Assembly: GCA_036522155.1 (NCBI GenBank)
Contig: DATDGI010000359.1
Location: 1 to 11,480 of the forward strand
Source: UBA9676 sp036522155
Lineage (GTDB): Bacteria; Actinomycetota; Actinomycetes; Streptosporangiales; Streptosporangiaceae
Length of the DNA stretch: 11,480 bases
Reading direction: 5' to 3'
A program made the translations under genes and the position numbers. The notes below the pieces were generated by a model that was not told where the DNA came from, did not search any database, and worked only from the letters and a program-made list of their open reading frames with translations. Of this stretch, positions 5,640 through 11,480 are shown piece by piece. How positions within the stretch are numbered: position 1 is the first letter of the stretch; every line of letters begins with the position of its first letter.

Positions 5640-6290
5640 ATGTTCACCGGAATCGTGGAGGAGCGCGGCGAGGTCGTCGCGCTGGACAGGCAGGGCGGTG
5701 CGGCCACGCTGACGGTCGCCGGGCCCCTGGTCACCGCGGACGCCAGTCACGGTGAGTCCATCGCGGTCAGCGGGGTCTGCCTCACGGTCACCGCCATCGG
5801 GGGGGCCGCTTTCACCGCCGACGTCATGCCCGAGACCCTGGCGCGGACCACGCTCGGCGGGCTCGTCCCCGGCTCCCCGGTCAACCTGGAACGGCCACTG
5901 AGCCTGGGCGGCCGCCTCGGCGGGCACCTGGTCCAGGGTCACGTGGACGCGGTGGGCACCATCGTTTCGCGCCGCCCGGGCCAGAACACCGACGTGGTGC
6001 GGATCACCCTTCCCCAGGGCCTGGCCCGCTACGTCGTGGCCAAGGGATCGATCGCCGTTGACGGGGTCAGCCTGACCGTCTCGGCGGTCGGCGGCGGCCT
6101 GGCCGGCGGCCCGGGCGCGGAGCCGCCCTGGTTCGAGGTGAGCCTCATCCCCGCCACCCTGGCGCTCACCACCCTGGGTGCCGCCCAGCCGGGCAGCGGC
6201 GTCAACCTGGAGGCCGACGTGATCGGGAAATACGTGGAGCGGCTGCTGGGCGGGGTCGCGGCCAGCGGGGAACCGGCGGTGCGGCCATGA
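5640..6290 (+). CDS. ribE: Riboflavin synthase, alpha subunit
   Basis: A 216-residue protein that dismutates two molecules of 6,7-dimethyl-8-ribityllumazine into riboflavin and the pyrimidinedione precursor. It has two homologous lumazine-binding barrels. The first begins MFTGIVEERGEVVAL and contains SGVCLTVTAIGG (44-55). The link GGHLVQGHVDAVGTI (94-108) opens the second, which has VDGVSLTVSAVGG (140-152) and ends NLEADVIGKYVERLL. The canonical MFTGIVE start fixes ATG 5640, preceded by GGAGGAGAGGAAG. A Gly-rich insert (GGGLAGGPGAEPPW, 151-164) lengthens one loop of the second barrel. The stop overlaps the ribBA start (ATGA). It is the first gene under the FMN riboswitch. In Streptomyces nomenclature the same enzyme is sometimes called RibB or RibC. 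Confidence 0.96.
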   Translation: MFTGIVEERGEVVALDRQGGAATLTVAGPLVTADASHGESIAVSGVCLTVTAIGGAAFTADVMPETLARTTLGGLVPGSPVNLERPLSLGGRLGGHLVQGHVDAVGTIVSRRPGQNTDVVRITLPQGLARYVVAKGSIAVDGVSLTVSAVGGGLAGGPGAEPPWFEVSLIPATLALTTLGAAQPGSGVNLEADVIGKYVERLLGGVAASGEPAVRP

Positions 6291-7663
6291 CGCCCGCGGC
6301 CCCGGCGGGGCCGGGCGCGGGGCCGGGCGGACGGCCGGCTGCCGGGCAGGGAGCCGGGCTGACCCGGCTGGACGACGTGGAGCGCGCCATCGCCGACATC
6401 GCGGCGGGCCGGCCGGTGGTGGTCGTCGACGACGCCAACCGGGAGAACGAGGGCGACGTCATCATCGCCGCGGGCAAGATGACACCCGAGCTGATGGCGT
6501 TCATGATCAGGCACACCAGCGGCGTGATCTGCGTGTCGATGCCCGGCGCGGACCTGGACCGGCTCCAGCTGCCGCTGATGACCGCGCAGAACAACGAGCG
6601 GATGCGCACCGCGTTCACCGTCAGCGTGGACGCCCGGGACGGGATCACCACCGGGATATCGGCCGCCGACCGGGCCCGGACCGTCCGGGTGCTGGTGGAC
6701 TCCGCCACCGAGCCGTACGAGCTGGGCCGGCCCGGCCACATCTTCCCGCTGCGGTACACCGAGGGCGGGGTGCTGCGGCGGCCCGGCCACACCGAGGCGG
6801 CGGTGGATCTCGCCCGGCTGGCCGGGCTGAGCCCGGCGGGCGCGCTGGCGGAAGTCGTCAACGACGACGGGACGATGGCGCGGCTGCCCCAGTTGCGGGA
6901 GTTCGCGGACGAGCATGGCCTGGTGCTGATTTCGATCGCGCAGCTCATCGAGTTCCGGAGGCACTCGGAGCGGATGGTCCGCCGGGTGGTGGAGACCCGG
7001 CTGCCGAACGCCCATGGTGACTGGCGGGCGCTGGGATACCAGAACTCCCTGGACGGGACCGAGCATGTGGCGCTGGTGTACGGCGACCTCGGCGACGGTG
7101 AGCGGGTGCTGGTCCGGGTCCACTCCGAATGCCTGACCGGGGACGTGCTCGGCTCGCTGCGCTGCGACTGCGGCGCGCAGCTGGACGCGGCCATGGCCGC
7201 GGTCGCCGCCGAGGGCCGGGGGATCGTCTTGTACCTGCGCGGTCATGAGGGCCGCGGGATCGGGCTGCTCAGCAAGCTGCGCGCATATCACCTGCAGGAC
7301 AGCGGGGCCGACACGGTGGACGCCAACCTGGAACTCGGGCTGCCCGCCGATGCCCGCGAGTACTCAACCGGCGCGCAGATCCTCGCCGATCTCGGCGTCC
7401 ATTCCGTCCGCCTGCTCACCAACAACCCGGCCAAGGTGCGGGGCCTGTCGGGGTTTGGCGTGGAGGTGGCCGGCCGGGTGCCGCTGCCGGTCACGCCCAC
7501 CCGGGAGAACCTGCGCTACCTGATGGCCAAGCGGGACCGGCTGGGCCACGAGATCGACGGCCTGCCCGCCGGCCACGGCGTGACCGCGGCGAACGGCGCG
7601 CCCGCCCCGGATGGCACGGTCACCAAGCTGGGCACCGGCGACGGCATCGTGGAGGCGGGATGA
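6287..7663 (+). CDS. ribBA: Bifunctional DHBP synthase / GTP cyclohydrolase II
   Basis: A 458-residue fusion that makes both precursors of riboflavin. Residues about 26-225 are 3,4-dihydroxy-2-butanone 4-phosphate synthase (from ribulose 5-phosphate), with the acidic metal loop DDANRENEGD (48-57), RHTSGVICV, TAFTVSVDARDGITTGISA and RRPGHTEAAVDLARLAG (164-180). Residues about 231-427 are GTP cyclohydrolase II, with zinc ligands C282, C293 and C295 in HSECLTGDVLGSLRCDCGAQ, then LRGHEGRGIGLLSKLRAY and LLTNNPAKVRGL. Both active sites look complete. It starts at ATG 6287, overlapping the ribE stop by ATGA. The first 25 residues are Gly/Pro/Ala-rich and the last 30 form a low-complexity tail; both are outside the catalytic domains. 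It acts in the cytoplasm, at the two entry points of the pathway. Confidence 0.97.
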   Translation: MTPAAPAGPGAGPGGRPAAGQGAGLTRLDDVERAIADIAAGRPVVVVDDANRENEGDVIIAAGKMTPELMAFMIRHTSGVICVSMPGADLDRLQLPLMTAQNNERMRTAFTVSVDARDGITTGISAADRARTVRVLVDSATEPYELGRPGHIFPLRYTEGGVLRRPGHTEAAVDLARLAGLSPAGALAEVVNDDGTMARLPQLREFADEHGLVLISIAQLIEFRRHSERMVRRVVETRLPNAHGDWRALGYQNSLDGTEHVALVYGDLGDGERVLVRVHSECLTGDVLGSLRCDCGAQLDAAMAAVAAEGRGIVLYLRGHEGRGIGLLSKLRAYHLQDSGADTVDANLELGLPADAREYSTGAQILADLGVHSVRLLTNNPAKVRGLSGFGVEVAGRVPLPVTPTRENLRYLMAKRDRLGHEIDGLPAGHGVTAANGAPAPDGTVTKLGTGDGIVEAG

Positions 7664-8139
7664 GCGGCGCGGGGCGGCCGTCGGCTGACCCGGTGGACGC
7701 GGCCGGGCTGACCCTGGCCATCGCCGCCTCCCGCTGGCACGCCGAGATCACCGACAGCCTGGTGGAGCGCGCCCTCGCGGCGGCCAAGGCGTCCGGGGTC
7801 GAGGACCCGCCGGTGATCTGGGTGCCCGGGGCGGTCGAGCTGCCGGTGGTCGCGGCCGAGCTCGCGGCTCACCATGACGCGGTGGTGTGCCTGGGCGCGG
7901 TGATCCGCGGCGGCACGCCGCATTTCGAGTATGTCTGCCAGGCGGTCACGTACGGGCTGGCCCGGGTTGCCCTCGACGCGGGCCGGCCGGTTGGCAACGG
8001 CGTGCTGACCTGTGACACGCTGGAGCAGGCCCGGGCCCGCTGCGGCCGGGCGGACAGCATCGAGGACAAGGGCTGGGAGGCGGTGGTGGCCGCACTGAGC
8101 ACCGCGGCCGTGCTCCGCTCGCTGCGCCGGCATAGCTGA
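7660..8139 (+). CDS. ribH: 6,7-dimethyl-8-ribityllumazine synthase
   Basis: A 159-residue enzyme that condenses 3,4-dihydroxy-2-butanone 4-phosphate with the ribitylamino-pyrimidinedione to give lumazine, the substrate of RibE. Recognisable segments are LAIAASRWHAEITDSLVERA, WVPGAVELPVVAAELA (54-69), LGAVIRGGTPHFEYVCQAV (78-96) with the catalytic H88, NGVLTCDTLEQARARCG (113-129) with R127 at the phosphate-binding position, and EDKGWEAVVAAL. These proteins form pentamers or 60-mer capsids. It starts at ATG 7660, overlapping the ribBA stop by ATGA, so the three riboflavin genes are tightly coupled. The ring-stacking position, usually Phe or Trp, is Trp here (W26). The N-terminal 14 residues are variable. 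Confidence 0.96.
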   Translation: MSGAGRPSADPVDAAGLTLAIAASRWHAEITDSLVERALAAAKASGVEDPPVIWVPGAVELPVVAAELAAHHDAVVCLGAVIRGGTPHFEYVCQAVTYGLARVALDAGRPVGNGVLTCDTLEQARARCGRADSIEDKGWEAVVAALSTAAVLRSLRRHS

Positions 8140-8176
8140 CCCGGCCCCCTGCCCGCTCGCTGAAAGGCTGCCCGCC

Positions 8177-9052
8177 GTGCTGTCCCTGGTCCTGCCCAAA
8201 GGCTCGCTGGAACGGGCCACCCTGGAGCTGTTCGACGCGGCCGATCTGACCGTCCGCCGGTCGTCCGACCGCGATTATCACGCGTCCATCGATGACCCGC
8301 GGATCGACCGCGTGCGGTTCCTGCGGCCGCAGGAGATCCCGTCCTACCTGGAACGCGGGCTGTTCGACCTCGGTATCACCGGCCGCGACTGGATCACCGA
8401 GACCGGTGCCGAGGTCGCATCGCTCGGTGAGCTCAAGTACTCCAAGGTCACCGACGACCCGGTACGGGTCGTGCTAGCGGTGCCGGAGAACGCCCCCTGG
8501 CGGTCGGTCGCCGACCTGCCCGAGGGGGTGCGCATCTCGACCGAGCTGCCCGCCACCACCGCCCGCTACCTGGAGGCGAACGGGATCAAGGCGGTCGTGA
8601 TCCCTTCCCACGGCGCGACCGAGGCCAAGGTGCCCGACATCGTGGACGCGATCGTGGACCTGACCGAGACCGGCTCCTCGCTCCGGCGCAACGGCCTGCG
8701 CATCCTGGACACGCTGCTCACCAGCTACACCGAGCTCGTGGCCAACACCGACGCCTATGCGGACGAGGCGAAGCGGGCCGCCATGGAGGACATCGCGCTG
8801 CTGCTGCAGGGTGCCATCCGTGCCCGCGGCAACGTGCTGCTCAAGCTGAACGTCGCCGCCGACTGCCTGCGGGCGGTGACCGAGATGCTGCCGGCCATGT
8901 CCTCGCCGACCATCACCGCCCTGGCCCGGGGGGGCATGAGCGCGGTGGAAACCGTGGTGCCCAAACGCGGGGTCAACACTCTCATCCCGGCCCTGAAGGC
9001 GGCCGGCGCCAGGGACATCCTGGAACTTCCCATCACCAAGATCGTCGAATGA
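8177..9052 (+). CDS. hisG: ATP phosphoribosyltransferase, long form
   Basis: A 291-residue enzyme that joins ATP and PRPP to give phosphoribosyl-ATP, the first and feedback-controlled step of histidine synthesis. The N terminus LSLVLPKGSLERATLELF is typical. GLFDLGITGRDWITETG (61-77) lies in the first catalytic lobe, and the PRPP-binding motif is DAIVDLTETGSSLRRNGL (157-174). Residues from about 212 form the C-terminal regulatory domain that binds histidine (LLKLNVAADCL; SSPTITAL; VVPKRGVNTLIPALKAAGA), so this is the long HisG that does not need HisZ. GTG 8177 is preceded by GAAAGG (8162-8167). It lies 37 bases after ribH and is probably in the same transcript. In many actinobacteria hisE lies between ribH and hisG, but here there is no room for it. 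Confidence 0.97.
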   Translation: MLSLVLPKGSLERATLELFDAADLTVRRSSDRDYHASIDDPRIDRVRFLRPQEIPSYLERGLFDLGITGRDWITETGAEVASLGELKYSKVTDDPVRVVLAVPENAPWRSVADLPEGVRISTELPATTARYLEANGIKAVVIPSHGATEAKVPDIVDAIVDLTETGSSLRRNGLRILDTLLTSYTELVANTDAYADEAKRAAMEDIALLLQGAIRARGNVLLKLNVAADCLRAVTEMLPAMSSPTITALARGGMSAVETVVPKRGVNTLIPALKAAGARDILELPITKIVE

Positions 9053-9053
9053 G

Positions 9054-9113
9054 GGCCGCCCGGCCGCGCGGGTGGCCTGCCCGGAACGGCCGGCTGGCCA
9101 GGCTGCCGGGCAG
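9054..9113 (+). terminator. Paired hairpins after hisG
   Basis: Directly after the stop codon GGCCGCCCG (9054-9062) pairs with CGGGTGGCC (9069-9077), with one G-T wobble and a 6-base loop. A second stem, CTGCCCGG (9077-9084) with CCGGGCAG (9106-9113), encloses an inner GGCC/GGCC stem and is followed by the A+T-rich ATATT. The position at the end of the rib-his transcript suggests termination. No true T tract exists, so this is tentative. Confidence 0.45.
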
Positions 9114-9210
9114 ATATTCGCCGGACGTACTGTTGTAACGGTGCTGGGATCACGCCAGCACGGCCAGCCGCCCGCCGGTGGCAGGCCGGCGACCGTGAGG
9201 TGAGGCGGCT

Positions 9211-10314
9211 TTGCGCGACATCCTGGACCAGGTCACCAAGTGGTGGGACGCCGGGGAGACGTTCGGGCTGGCCACTGTGGTCAGCACGTTCCGCAGTGCG
9301 CCCAGGGACCCGGGTGCGGCGCTGGCGGTCTCGGTCGGCGGCGAGGTCGTCGGCAGCGTGTCCGGCGGGTGCGTGGAAGGTGCCGTCTACGAGCTCGCCC
9401 AGGAGGTGCGCCAGACCGGGCAGCCGGTGATGCAGACCTACGGCATCAGTGATGACACCGCCTTCGAGGTCGGTCTTACCTGCGGCGGGATCATCAACCT
9501 GTTCGTGGAGCCGGTCAGCAAGGAGCATTTCCCCGAGCTGGCCGCGATAGCGGCCGCCATCCGGGCCGGCGACCCGGTCGCGGTGGTCACCGTGATCTCC
9601 GGGCCCGGGGCGGTCGGGGCCCGGCGGATCGTCGGCCCGCTCGGTGCGGGGACCGGCACGCTCGGCGCGGGAGACCGGCTCGACCAGGCGGTCGATGACG
9701 ACGCGCGCGGGATGCTCGCCCAGGGCCTGACCGGGGTCCGGCACTACGGTGAGCACGGCGAGCGCCGCCTGGACGATCTCTCGGTCTTCGTCCAGTCGTT
9801 CGCGCCGCCGCCGCGGATGCTGGTCTTCGGCGCGATCGACTTCGCCGCCGCTGTGGCCCGGGCCGGCAAGTTCCTCGGTTACCGGGTGACGGTGTGCGAC
9901 GCCCGCCCCATCTTCGCCACTCACGCCCGCTTTCCCGACGCCGACGAGGTCGTCGTGGACTGGCCGCACAGGTATCTGGCCAGCACCGAGGTGGACCAGC
10001 GGACGGTGATCTGCGTGCTGACCCACGACCCCAAGTTCGATGTGCCGGTGCTGGAGGTGGCACTGCGCAGGCCAGCCGCCTACATCGGGGCGATGGGCAG
10101 CCGCCGGACCCACGACGACCGGCTGGAGCGGCTGCGCGAGGCCGGCCTGACCGAGGACGAGATCGCCCGGCTCCGGTCCCCGATCGGCCTGGACCTGGGT
10201 GCCCGCACCCCCGAGGAGACCGCGGTCTCGGTGGCGGCCGAACTGATCCAGCTCCGGTGGGGCGGGTCCGGCCAGCCCCTCACCCAGACCACGGGACGCA
10301 TTCACCACAACTGA
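9211..10314 (+). CDS. XdhC family protein (molybdenum hydroxylase maturation factor)
   Basis: A 367-residue protein with both XdhC domains. The N-terminal XdhC/CoxI domain (about 10-100) shows ATVVSTFRSAPRDPGAALAV, GSVSGGCVEGAVYELAQEV with C54, and VGLTCGGIINLFVEP with C91. The C-terminal Rossmann domain (about 200-345) shows MLVFGAIDFAAAVARAGKFL, YRVTVCDARPIFATHARFP and AAYIGAMGSRRTHDDRLERL. XdhC proteins bind molybdenum cofactor, help its sulfuration and insert it into xanthine dehydrogenase-like enzymes. No such enzyme is encoded in this window. TTG 9211 is preceded by GAGGTGAGG (9197-9205), and the next codons match the family N terminus; a GTG at 9200 is in another frame. The neighbouring nucleotidyltransferase supports a molybdenum cofactor role. 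The nucleotide-binding loop is GAIDFA rather than the glycine-rich form of typical Rossmann folds, as I recall for actinobacterial members. Confidence 0.9.
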   Translation: MRDILDQVTKWWDAGETFGLATVVSTFRSAPRDPGAALAVSVGGEVVGSVSGGCVEGAVYELAQEVRQTGQPVMQTYGISDDTAFEVGLTCGGIINLFVEPVSKEHFPELAAIAAAIRAGDPVAVVTVISGPGAVGARRIVGPLGAGTGTLGAGDRLDQAVDDDARGMLAQGLTGVRHYGEHGERRLDDLSVFVQSFAPPPRMLVFGAIDFAAAVARAGKFLGYRVTVCDARPIFATHARFPDADEVVVDWPHRYLASTEVDQRTVICVLTHDPKFDVPVLEVALRRPAAYIGAMGSRRTHDDRLERLREAGLTEDEIARLRSPIGLDLGARTPEETAVSVAAELIQLRWGGSGQPLTQTTGRIHHN

Positions 10315-10353
10315 CCCATCGTCACCAGGTCGCGCCGGTCACGGGGCCGGACA

Positions 10354-10359
10354 TAACGT
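10354..10359 (+). promoter_or_regulatory. -10 element TAACGT before the nucleotidyltransferase gene
   Basis: TAACGT fits TANNNT and lies eight bases before GTG 10368, which is directly followed by ATG 10371. That spacing suits a leaderless transcript starting at the GTG, like the rpe promoter in this window. No convincing -35 box or Shine-Dalgarno sequence is seen. Confidence 0.4.
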
Positions 10360-10370
10360 GGGGGCTCGTG

Positions 10371-10973
10371 ATGGTCCAGATCGGCGGGGTGCTGCTCGCC
10401 GCCGGGGAGGGGAGCCGGCTGGGCGGGCCCAAGGCCCTGCTCGAACTGGCCGGCACCAGGCTGGTCGAGCGGGGCGTGGCCCTGCTGCGGGCGGGCGGGA
10501 CCGAGCCGCTGGTGGTGGTGACCGGCGCGGTGGACCTGGCGCTGCCCGGCGTGACCACGGTGCACAACCCGGACTGGCGGTCCGGCATGGGCTCATCCCT
10601 GGCCGCCGGGCTGGCGGCGCTTCCGGCCAGCTGCGAGGCGGCCGTGGTCGCCCTGGTGGACCAGCCGCTCGTCACCCCCGCGGTCGTGCAGCGGCTGGTC
10701 GATGCGTACCTGGCGGGCGCTGGCCTGGCCGTGGCCAGCTACGGCGGGCGGCCGCGCAACCCCGTCCTCCTCGGCCGTGACCACTGGCCCGGCGTGCTGT
10801 CCCTGGCCACCGGGGACGTCGGCGCGCGGCCCTACCTGCGCGCCCACCCGGATCTGGTGACCGCCGTGGAGTGCGGCGACATCGGCCGTCCCGACGACAT
10901 CGACACACCGGCGGATCTGGCCCGGGTCAGCGAGGTGCTGGCCGCCGCCCACGGTCAGGGGCACGCCCGCTAG
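10371..10973 (+). CDS. MobA/MocA-like nucleotidyltransferase
   Basis: A 200-residue NTP transferase-domain protein. The nucleotide-binding signature is LLAAGEGSRLGGPKALLEL (8-26), then VHNPDWRSGMGSSLAAGLAA (64-83), the metal-binding VALVDQPLVTP (93-103), RPRNPVLLGRDHW and DIDTPADLARV (177-187). This is the pattern of molybdenum cofactor cytidylyl- or guanylyltransferases (MocA/MobA), which join molybdopterin to CMP or GMP. The adjacent XdhC-family gene favours MocA, since XdhC partners serve enzymes that use the cytidine or sulfurated cofactor. Other small nucleotidyltransferases with this fold cannot be excluded by eye. ATG 10371 was taken as start, but GTG 10368 immediately before it would suit a leaderless start eight bases after TAACGT. 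The gene lies 56 bases after XdhC. Confidence 0.85.
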   Translation: MVQIGGVLLAAGEGSRLGGPKALLELAGTRLVERGVALLRAGGTEPLVVVTGAVDLALPGVTTVHNPDWRSGMGSSLAAGLAALPASCEAAVVALVDQPLVTPAVVQRLVDAYLAGAGLAVASYGGRPRNPVLLGRDHWPGVLSLATGDVGARPYLRAHPDLVTAVECGDIGRPDDIDTPADLARVSEVLAAAHGQGHAR

Positions 10974-11079
10974 AGCGCCGGTCAGGGACCCGTCGTCAGG
11001 GGCGCCGTCGGCGATCAGGCGGGCCGCCGCCCCGGCGCAGCAGGGTGAGCCGGGACTCCGCAAGCCGCAACGCGATGTC

Positions 11080-11480
11080 TCAGCTGGCCGCGAGCTTCTG
11101 GATCGCGGGAGCGTAGCCGGTGAGGTCGCCGAACCGGGCGATCCCCGCCGCTTCCTCAGCCGTCATGGGGCCCGTGGCGACCTTCGTCACGCTGACCACG
11201 ACCGCGCCCGCCTCCTCGCACAGCCGGTAATCGGTATCGAGGATCGTCCCCGGCATGACCCGCCCGCGGGTGGCCCAGCGCAGCGGCGGATCGTAGACCG
11301 TGACCTCCCCGTACAGGTGACCGCGGCCGTCCCCCCAGTCCTCGTAGTGCTGGCCGCCGACCCGCGGCTCCAGGACCACGCGGCGGACCCGGTCCTCGCC
11401 GTAGGTAACCGGGAGCCAGTCCAGCGACTGCTGGGTCATCACCTCGAACGTCCGCTGGGCGCTGGCCTCGATGCGGAGCT
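11080..11480 (-). CDS. SRPBCC (START-like) family protein, 5' end outside window
   Basis: The frame is open from the right window edge to the stop at 11082-11080, giving 133 visible codons including the stop. The visible start LRIEASAQRTFEVMTQQSLD is the first beta strand and helix of the SRPBCC/AHSA1-type hydrophobic-ligand fold, so the true start lies beyond 11480, not at the GTG/ATG pair near 11440. Further marks are EPRVGGQHYEDWGDGRGHLY and GEVTVYDPPLRWATRG, followed by alternating strands and a long C-terminal helix ending QKLAAS. Such proteins bind lipids or aromatic compounds or act as stress-related co-chaperone-like domains; no specific role can be given. Many actinobacterial genes of this type sit beside an ArsR-type regulator, which would lie outside the window. 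It is convergent with the nucleotidyltransferase gene. Confidence 0.85.
   Translation of the reverse strand, partial: LRIEASAQRTFEVMTQQSLDWLPVTYGEDRVRRVVLEPRVGGQHYEDWGDGRGHLYGEVTVYDPPLRWATRGRVMPGTILDTDYRLCEEAGAVVVSVTKVATGPMTAEEAAGIARFGDLTGYAPAIQKLAAS

Noticed and set aside
6029..7291. A 420-codon minus-strand open frame opposite ribE and ribBA.
   Set aside because: It is the complement of strongly conserved riboflavin genes and shows no protein signature of its own.
9128..9133. TACTGT as a -10 box for the XdhC gene.
   Set aside because: It fits TANNNT but lies about 80 bases upstream with no -35 match, in one of the few A+T-richer patches, so chance is likely.
8755..10308. A 517-codon open frame on the minus strand opposite hisG and the XdhC gene.
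   Set aside because: It mirrors two well-supported genes, has a low-complexity His/Gly/Arg-rich composition, no ribosome binding site and no recognisable domain. Long antisense frames are expected in DNA this G+C-rich.
10954..11003. Three GTCAGGG direct repeats at 10954, 10981 and 10995.
   Set aside because: Seven-base matches with uneven spacing, one of them inside a coding region, do not make a convincing operator or array.
10996..11079. An in-frame stretch of about 27 codons after the SRPBCC stop codon on the minus strand, as if by readthrough.
   Set aside because: It is short, arginine/proline-rich and lacks family similarity; open frames of this length are common by chance here.

Overview
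The window is about three-quarters G+C and tightly packed, with GTG and TTG starts, ATGA stop/start overlaps, TANNNT boxes set for leaderless translation, and a gene order around rsmB, rpe, ribE-ribBA-ribH and hisG that is characteristic of Actinobacteria (a Streptomyces- or Streptosporangium-like actinomycete is plausible; the genus cannot be fixed from this). It looks like a core chromosomal segment of housekeeping genes with a few small accessory insertions. No tRNA, rRNA, CRISPR array, transposase or phage gene was seen.

Left part (1-3409): the 3' end of fmt (formylation of initiator tRNA) is followed one base later by rsmB (16S rRNA m5C967 methyltransferase). A convergent DUF2786 gene of unknown function follows, with a strong ribosome binding site and an SOS-box-like palindrome in front of it. 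Divergent from it is rpe (ribulose-phosphate 3-epimerase), which has a promoter placed for leaderless translation.

Middle part (3410-5266): a two-gene stress-type cassette, a DGPF/YCII-domain protein and an ECF sigma factor with a long C-terminal TPR-like extension (the ECF42 arrangement). It is preceded by a bipartite TGTCGA/CGTC element that fits an autoregulated ECF42 promoter.

Riboflavin/histidine part (5411-9052): a complete FMN riboswitch with a 10-bp hairpin covering the ribosome binding site controls ribE, which overlaps ribBA, which overlaps ribH. These encode riboflavin synthase, DHBP synthase/GTP cyclohydrolase II and lumazine synthase. The only pathway enzyme of the committed route not present is RibD (plus the phosphatase step). 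hisG, the first histidine enzyme, follows 37 bases after ribH; the hisE gene often found between them is absent.

Right part (9053-11480): after a structured, terminator-like stretch come an XdhC-family protein and a MobA/MocA-like nucleotidyltransferase, which fit maturation of a molybdenum hydroxylase encoded elsewhere. A convergent SRPBCC-family gene runs off the right edge.

Nothing here is clearly a new system. The points most worth a second look are the SOS-like box before the DUF2786 gene, the self-contained ECF42/DGPF cassette with its predicted promoter, the translational switch architecture in front of ribE, and the absence of ribD and hisE from an otherwise standard locus.
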